Shown here one piece after another: positions 57,640-64,000 of a stretch of DNA of 64,000 nucleotides (position 1 is the first letter of the stretch; each line of letters starts with the position of its first letter). This DNA is from Elmis aenea (Eukaryota > Arthropoda > Insecta > Coleoptera > Elmidae). The DNA lies in contig OX393576.1 of the NCBI GenBank assembly GCA_947652605.1, forward strand, positions 56,644,966 to 56,708,965, given 5' to 3'. Made by a program: the position numbers and the translations under genes. A model generated the notes under the pieces. That model saw nothing but the letters and a program-made list of their open reading frames with translations. It searched no databases and was not told the DNA's origin.

Positions 57640-58930
57640 GTCTAAACTTGGCTACACTCGGCGTTTTTTTTTAAAGCTACCGAAGACTTTTTCTAATTAA
57701 AAAAATTAATAAGGTTTTGGAATAGCAATGAGAGAATTTTTAAATTTAAATTATGATTTGCATTATGTTAAACGCTCTGAATATTAAAAATAAAATTTGC
57801 ATACAATTTCCTTGTACCTGAACAATCACTCCAAAACGTATCTTTGCAATCGATTCTAAACTTTAAATAGCGATTGCTGGGACGATAACGCAGGTAACTC
57901 GAAGTGTGCGGTTGTTTAAGTTTTCGAATTTCGGTTTTTGTAATTAGTTTTGTAAAGTCTTACTTAATTATACACGAGGCGTGATTTAAGTTTACCCAAT
58001 ATTACACTCGAACCGACTAAGACATTTGTGTTAAGATTCGGCGCACGTTTCTTAAATTTCCTCCTAAACCTCGACGCATATCGGGAACGAGCCAACAAGG
58101 TTTGTCGGAAATTACCCCATCTGGTCGAGATATAATAAAAGCTTTAACTGAACTGAGGGTAAGTGGCTAATTAACATTATCAGGATACCGCGGTGATTGG
58201 CCAATTACGGATGACTGACTTTTACCGTTGAACAGTTTACTGCTAACTGGTAATTGCTACTTACCTTTACAAACTCCGCTTTGAATATAATGTATGAATT
58301 TTTAGGATAATTCTCAAAGGGCCTGTTTAGAACTAATTTACCGTAAGTTGTTGCATGTTCTTGTTTAGCGCGATAAATTGATCTCAAATACCTAAGTTGT
58401 TAAACTATAAACTAGACCCTAAACAAACCGTTTCGGGTGTGCTCCATACTCCATAGAACCCTTATGCATTTCCTTAATGTTGGTTACACTCCACTCATGA
58501 AACTAAAGTCCGAGCATATTTTCTCTTGGAACCACGCTTTAAGGGAAAACATTTTAATGGAACATATCGCTGAAATTTAAATTTTTTTAAGGAACCCAAA
58601 ATGTGTATAGCAAAATTTTTATGTTTTATCTCAGGTGTTCTGTACTGCTTGAGATTTCCGACTATTATTATTATTAAAGCGAGGAAGTTCGTTGAAGAAT
58701 AAACCTAGATTTCGTTTTTTATAACGCTTAGCTAAATTATCGTTTACATGCAAAAAACCAAAATAATGCATTTTCTTAACCGGTGCTTCCTTGCAAGGGG
58801 CTAGATGCACCTATTCATTAACAAATGTTAGCAAGAAAACGTGCGATAGTAACTTTGGTCAGACTGTTTTTCCAAAATGGCTTTTGCAGCAACCAGAATA
58901 TATTCTTTGGTTTTTATTTTAAATACATTT
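57640..58930. other. No element recognised; apparently unique sequence
   Basis: Base composition is more even around 57840-58200 than in flanking transposons, but there is no long frame or domain. Confidence 0.4.
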
Positions 58931-58938
58931 AAAATATA

Positions 58939-59410
58939 CAGGGCGTTTCTTATATATTGCAAAAAAATTCGGGAAGTGATTCCTAATCAAAAAATAAGAG
59001 GGGGTCTGTCAGATAATTTTTTCTCTAGACGTCTCCTTTCAGAGTTACACCCCCTAAAGGTGATCAGTAAGATTAGGTTTTTATTTTATTTCTCAAATTT
59101 GGATAAATGTAGGAGAATGATATTTTGTAGATGTTTTTTACTTATTAAAAGGTTTCCCATAGTAATATTTTTAATCATTTCCCACCTTCACAGGAGGCTG
59201 AAAAGTGCGACCCCTGCTATCAAAACTTCTTGGCGGGTTAAAATTTTGCAATTTAAAAATTTATTTGAAAGCTTGAGTTATTTAGAAACTTATTTTATTC
59301 CGCAGTTTTTTTCGTAAAACCTACCGCTTTTAAGTAAAATTTAAGATAAATGAACATGTGACATTAAATAATGTTTCAATATATAACCATTCATTTTGGT
59401 GGTTGCCATG
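58939..59410. mobile_element. Foldback, CAGGGTGTTTC family (copy 4), left half only
   Basis: CAGGGCGTTTCTTATA after TA at 58937-58938, then the family arm (GACGTCTCCTTTCAGAG, CAGGAGGCTGAAAAGTG) up to the centre TTCATTTTGGTGGTTGCC at about 59390. The right arm is missing. Confidence 0.8.
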
Positions 59411-59754
59411 GTTATCAGCTAATAGACGAAACCCGACGTTATTAATTTATGGCTTCCTTAATTATTTTCATCAAAATCGTTTATTAATAAAAGAGCCGTC
59501 AAATTTCAAAATAAATGTAACATGTGGCACATTTGGAAGCTTAATAAGTGATGGGTAAAATACGGTTTTTCTTGATTTTGTTGATTATTTATAAAAATAG
59601 ATATAGCAAGTAATGTCTCATTTAAAAGAGAAAAACAGCACATTCAACTATTCCATAGCCAACTTCGCGGCCCATAAGAAAAAACAAAATTAGGGCTATT
59701 ATCCCAAAAATGGTAAGTGATAAAAAACCTCTAAAATAAAAGTTACATTCTCCA

Positions 59755-59857
59755 TTAAAAAGTACCTTAAAAAGTACCTTAAAAAGTACCTTAAAAAAGT
59801 ACCTTAAAAAAGTACCTTAAAAAAGTACCTTAAAAAATTACCTTAAAAAAGTACTTA
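59755..59857 (+). repeat. Minisatellite, unit AAAAAGTACCTT
   Basis: About eight tandem units; the first have 12 bp, later ones 13 bp through one extra A. One unit carries ATTACC instead of AGTACC. Confidence 0.97.
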
Positions 59858-59859
59858 CC

Positions 59860-60451
59860 AATAAAATTAATCTAATGAATAAAATAAAAAAGTTATGAGA
59901 GAAAAAAGTATTCAACATTTTCATATTTTTTGCTATAACATCTAAAGTACGAGGAATTTTGTACTTTTAAAAATGATTGTGGCTCCTTTCTTACTAAGGA
60001 ATAGTTTATCTAATTTAATCAAACCTGTATCTCTTATAATAAGCGAGATTCCCATGCTGGAAATGTAATCCGGGACACCCTGTTTATATGTTTTGGCTTC
60101 TTTGGCCGAATTCACACCAATAGTCGATCCCATCGGTGCAACTTGGCCCAAATTGTATTTTAATTTAAAAAAATACGACTTAAAAGCTCAAATTTCAATA
60201 ACTTTTTGTTTGAATTATTTTAGAAGTTACATTAAATATAATTAAGTGATTTTTAATTGATTGCACATGTGTTTTTGCATATCAGTACCTGTTTTTAAAA
60301 AAATTTGGAAAAACATTTTCTATGTTCTTCGGAATATATTATTCACAAAATTGGCGTTACAATGATTTGCAAAAGTTTAGTTCGTACATGTTAATCTTTA
60401 TGTTTTAATTTTTGACACCGACACACGATATACTCCTCTTCCATCTCCCTG
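59860..60451. other. CAGGGTG-type MITE tip; otherwise nothing
   Basis: GGGACACCCTG ending at 60082, preceded by TAATAAGCGAGATTCCCATG, is a right tip of the CAGGGTG style; its left partner is not identified. A short minus frame at 59942-60151 is not convincing. Confidence 0.4.
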
Positions 60452-60455
60452 TTAA

Positions 60456-61022
60456 CCTTTAACTAGTCGCGTGTACTGTGTATACATAACTACTCGCATG
60501 GCGCCTCGGAGGCACCATTGGGGTTTTATAACAATATTTTTGACTTAAAATCTTAAAAATGTGTTAAACTGCTTTATTCATAAAATATAAGCTAAATCTT
60601 AAAAAGAATAACAATGACCAAATAAATTATAAGATATAAAAAATATATATCTGTATATAAAACATGACTGTAAAAACAGTTTTTTTTTTTTTTTTAATAC
60701 GAATCAAACATTGGATGCAAAGCATTCACTGCGCAATTTTATTGTATGCTCTGAACAGATATTTTTATGGCATTGCGAACAAATTTGTTGCGAATGTCGA
60801 TTTTTAGCCCTAGGGCATAAATGATAGCGTTCATGCCGAGTAGCACATAATTCCATTTTACGGACTGTAAAATAGAGAAATATGAATAATACTATATAAT
60901 TCGTATTCCTAAAAGTACAATTGAGGAATACATAAACAGATATTAGTGACAAAAAAATTATTAAAAATGTAACAACGATTTAAAACTTGGCGCCTCTGCG
61001 GCGCCGTGCGACTACTTAAAGG
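60456..61022 (-). mobile_element. Small piggyBac derivative, copy 2 (inverted)
   Basis: TTAA at 60452-60455 and 61023-61026. Ends CCTTTAACTAGTCGCG and GCGACTACTTAAAGG. GC dyads GGCGCCTCTGCGGCGCC and GGCGCCTCGGAGGCACC sit inside. At 567 bp it is nearly identical to the 23.5-kb copy, apart from small indels and a longer T-run. Confidence 0.95.
60704..60864 (-). pseudogene. piggyBac transposase terminal exon (cysteine-rich domain), open copy
   Basis: It follows a 3' splice site CTCTATTTTACAG on the minus strand (exon from 60864). It reads MELCATRHERYHLCP, RHSQQICSQCHKNICSEH and continues in frame through KLRSECFASNV to the stop at 60704. The C-terminal cysteine is retained, unlike the 23.7-kb copy, while the first CxxxxxC pair has Tyr where the other copy has Cys. 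This is the cysteine-rich domain of piggyBac transposases; the catalytic core is absent. Confidence 0.82.
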
Positions 61023-61026
61023 TTAA

Positions 61027-62945
61027 ATGATTTATGGTAGGGCGAAAATTTGTTATTTTGCTCTAGGCGTCGAATCACTTGGTCCCAAACCTGATTAGAT
61101 ATGAAATTTTATCGATTTGAATACAACTTATAAGTCGAATGAAATCTTAAGGTTATGTTGTGCCAGAAATAGCAGATACTTAAAAGCTTAAAACAGTCTA
61201 TAAATGTTTTAGCGGGTAAGATTATTTGTATTTTTGGAATCGCATGTAATTTTTTAGGTTTTGCCTTCATTTTAATGAAATTTTTATTTAGTACATTTAT
61301 GAAATTTGCGCTTTTATAGTTATCTAGTTAAAATATTTTAGCAAATGCTTAGAATATCTTAATTAATTAGAACTCGCTTTTTTTAATTAGCATGGTTACA
61401 TTTTGAAAACTAGCTCTCTTTATAAAACATGATGAATTTGTACTTTAGCAGTTTTTACTATCTGCGATTTAAAATGTTATTTTTTTATGTTTTATTAGAG
61501 CTTTTATGGAGTTATAAAGTCAAATATATTATTTCCATATTTTGTGGCGTTACAGTTTAGTTTTGGGTGATCGAACGGCATCAACTTTAAACTTATAAGA
61601 CATTTCCATGTCTCAGTTTTTATCTAGTTGAATATTTCCTTACACTCGAGTTGCAGCAAAGAGTATTTTGGCTGCGAACTATGCAACTTGCATGTTTCCT
61701 AGCCACTGTCAAGCTGAGCACATTTGAGAACGAATGTTTCATAAAAACATAACTGGACTTGAAAAACAAACTTCGGGATCGGTGATCTGTTTCCAACCTC
61801 AATAAAATTCCGTCTCCGACCCGAATTTACAGTTCGACCTCGTGTTCTTCTTATCCCTCTTCTTTTCTCGTTTTGTTTTCAGGCCTTGAACTTCTGTCTT
61901 ATATAAAACTCTTTCTCATACCATTGTCGTCAAGTTTTATGACACTAAAGTGAGATATTTATTGACGCATGTAAGGAAATGGAGATACTTAAATTTTCGA
62001 CTTTGCGGTAGTTTCCTTAAAGTTGAAATTTTATTAATAAATAGTAACAAACACAATGGGTAAAAGTCTTCACAGTCACAATTAATAATTTAGAAGGGTA
62101 ATGGCAGAAAAAAATTGTTTTTAAATTTATTTTGTGCATTACATGTGCGGAAGGATTTTGGTTTTTGAATATCGTCGCATGGTTGGACAAGTAGACACTG
62201 TATTAACGTATAACTACTGGACATTAACACAAAAATAATTTTTTGGAAATTAGTTCTAGGTTCTAATAAAAAATTTGAAGAAAGAGTGAAAAAAATGAAT
62301 TACAAGGAAGTGTCACGATAGGTTGTCGTTAGACTTTGATTAAGGCTGTGTTTATTGCATCAAGAACATCTAGACTAAATGTTTTGCAGAGTTATACGTG
62401 CCACTGGCCATTTTCTTCGGAAAAATAGGGGAAAGACTGAAAAATAGGTATAAAAAGGTCCTTTTTGCGATCGTGTTGGCCATGAAACCGTCAGAGACAA
62501 AATCTACATTTGCCAATGCGCGCATTCTTTGAAAGTAAAATGGTGCAGTTTTAAAAAAAATCTTGAACGGGTTCGGAGAAAAACTTCAAAAACGAAACCC
62601 CTTCATAAGCGCTACGATTTGAGAAGTTGTGGTATATCTGTTTAACTATATCTATGCGACTTCCATAGGCGTTTAACATAGGGGAACCGTTTTTACAAAG
62701 ATCTCGTTTTTCGCGGTTTTCTCCGGAATCGTTTAAGATTTCTTTGCATCATATTACCTGCAAATCGTGGATCATCAACATGAAATGTCATATTTTTAAA
62801 ATGTGAAAAATGACGTGACCATTACACGCGCTATCACGTTGTCCAATCTATTGTAAATTAGCTTTCTATTGTCCAATCGCCGGATTAGAAAAACAGGATG
62901 TATATCTGTACCGTTTCATACGTTACAGAAAATTTCAAGTATAAA
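61027..62945. other. No feature recognised
   Basis: AT-rich sequence; no TIR pairs, tandem repeats or coding motifs noticed. Confidence 0.4.
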
Positions 62946-63501
62946 GGGTAGTTCACACGTTGACATTAGCGTCGCGACATCAAATTATGTCGTCTTCTGA
63001 ACAGCCTGATGTCGCGATGCCACGATGTCATGATGCTAGTGCCGCGATGTCGTGACGTCGATATTGATATTGATATTGCATTTGACGTAAGCCTACCATA
63101 CTTTTATATTTTGACATAACAGACAAGTAATATACATTTTGCATTTGACGTAAGCCTACCATACTTTTATATTTTGATATAACAGACAAGGAATATACAT
63201 TTGATTGCCATCGATTTTCAATTTATCATGTCCTCAAGAGATGTTCCAACGATTTTAGAGCATTATTAACATTCCTTGTTTATGGGATAAATCTATTCCC
63301 GACTATAGCGACTTCAAAATAATTAGTTGCTCTACAACACTCGTTGCTGCAGTTACAAGAGCTGCCATTTTTATTTTGGTTTCGCGACACTAAAATATAC
63401 TTCTATCATTTTACGTGTGAACACCCAATACCGCGACACTGAATGTCAACGATGTCGCGACATTTGATTTCGAGACGCTAGTATCACCGTGTGAGCTACC
63501 C
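62946..63501. mobile_element. TIR element with GGGTAGTTCACACG ends and TCGCGA motifs
   Basis: GGGTAGTTCACACGTTGACAT and ATCACCGTGTGAGCTACCC are inverted ends of 556 bp. Inside, GATGTCGCGACAT and variants recur at least five times, in both terminal thirds. Flanks are TAAA and ATTA, so the duplication is unclear. A 63-bp tandem duplication lies in the middle. Confidence 0.7.
63078..63203 (+). repeat. 63-bp tandem duplication
   Basis: Two copies beginning GCATTTGACGTAAGCC, at 63078-63140 and 63141-63203, with two or three differences. A triple GATATT precedes them. Confidence 0.95.
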
Positions 63502-64000
63502 ATTAGCAATATAGATTTCGTACATATATACCTACTAAAAAAAATAACTATCAAATTTATTGTGGTGCTTTTAAATACCAAATTTTAAAAAAATTGTTAG
63601 CAGTAGTCTTTATTTGTTCTGGAAAATCCAAAAAGGCATAGAACATGTCACAATAATGATAATAATAATACACGTATATACGAATATATACACAACACAA
63701 AATTATATTTACTTGAAAGAGTTTTTCAAGTAAGCGTCATTAAGATATTCACTAACTCCATAGTAAGCTTTAGCTTTAGACTTTAGACTTTAGAGATTAG
63801 GACATTTCTGAATCTTTTCTTTAAGTCGGGGGTGGGTAGATTTTTTATATTCTCAGGTGATGTATTAAATTTGTTATATATTGCAATAATTATAGAGGCA
63901 ATTTTTTTTTTGAAGATAAGTATATTTGAAGCTATCGGGTTTTAGATTTTTTTTATGTCGGGTATTGGCTGCATGGTTTCTTATATTCACTTCAAACAGA
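63502..64000. other. No gene recognised; short ATA-rich microsatellite
   Basis: AATAATGATAATAATAATA at about 63652-63670 and CTTTAGACTTTAGACTTTAG at about 63773-63792 are the only simple repeats. Confidence 0.5.

Overview
The window is AT-rich, animal-type DNA with no host gene that I can recognise. Its transposon content is typical of an insect: mariner, pogo/Tigger, piggyBac and several hAT lineages, Jockey- and RTE-like LINE debris, and many 'CAGGGTG'-ended foldback elements. A beetle is a reasonable guess, but no gene here fixes the order. Nearly all open frames are short shadows; the real coding traces are broken transposase and reverse transcriptase genes.

Layout. 0-9 kb: foldback and TA-flanked elements, a pogo MITE that keeps the transposase HTH, an ATA-flanked element with other elements inside it, and a 5'-truncated Jockey LINE abutting a dead hAT element with a perfect 8-bp target duplication. 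9-24 kb: mariner and LINE fragments, then a 571-bp piggyBac derivative at 23.5 kb that keeps only the last exon of its transposase. 25-41 kb: a second piggyBac lineage (N-terminus joined to C-terminus), hAT pieces, a Jockey fragment, foldback MITEs and a pogo remnant. 41.6-51.3 kb: the most striking locus, a four-level nest. A hAT element (TSD TTTGTAAT) contains a TA-flanked foldback, which contains a 218-bp TTA-flanked palindrome and, separately, an 8.0-kb element with ~750-bp inverted arms and TSD GAAAATTT. That last element encloses about 6.3 kb of ~130-bp satellite monomers with an 11-monomer, ~1.4-kb higher-order repeat. 52.6-57.6 kb: a second copy of the hAT composite without the satellite, which serves as the empty site, and a 453-bp piece of its 3' end plus flank copied about 4 kb away between 213-bp direct repeats. 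58-64 kb: half a foldback, a minisatellite, an inverted second copy of the small piggyBac element, and a TIR element rich in TCGCGA.

These sequences do not form a host pathway. Internally deleted elements keep their ends and sometimes one DNA-binding or zinc-finger segment. Nested insertions can be ordered in time because related copies lacking the insertion lie in the same window. The best candidate for something undescribed is the foldback transposon at 42.6-50.6 kb, which appears to have generated a satellite array with higher-order structure from the inner end of its own terminal repeat.
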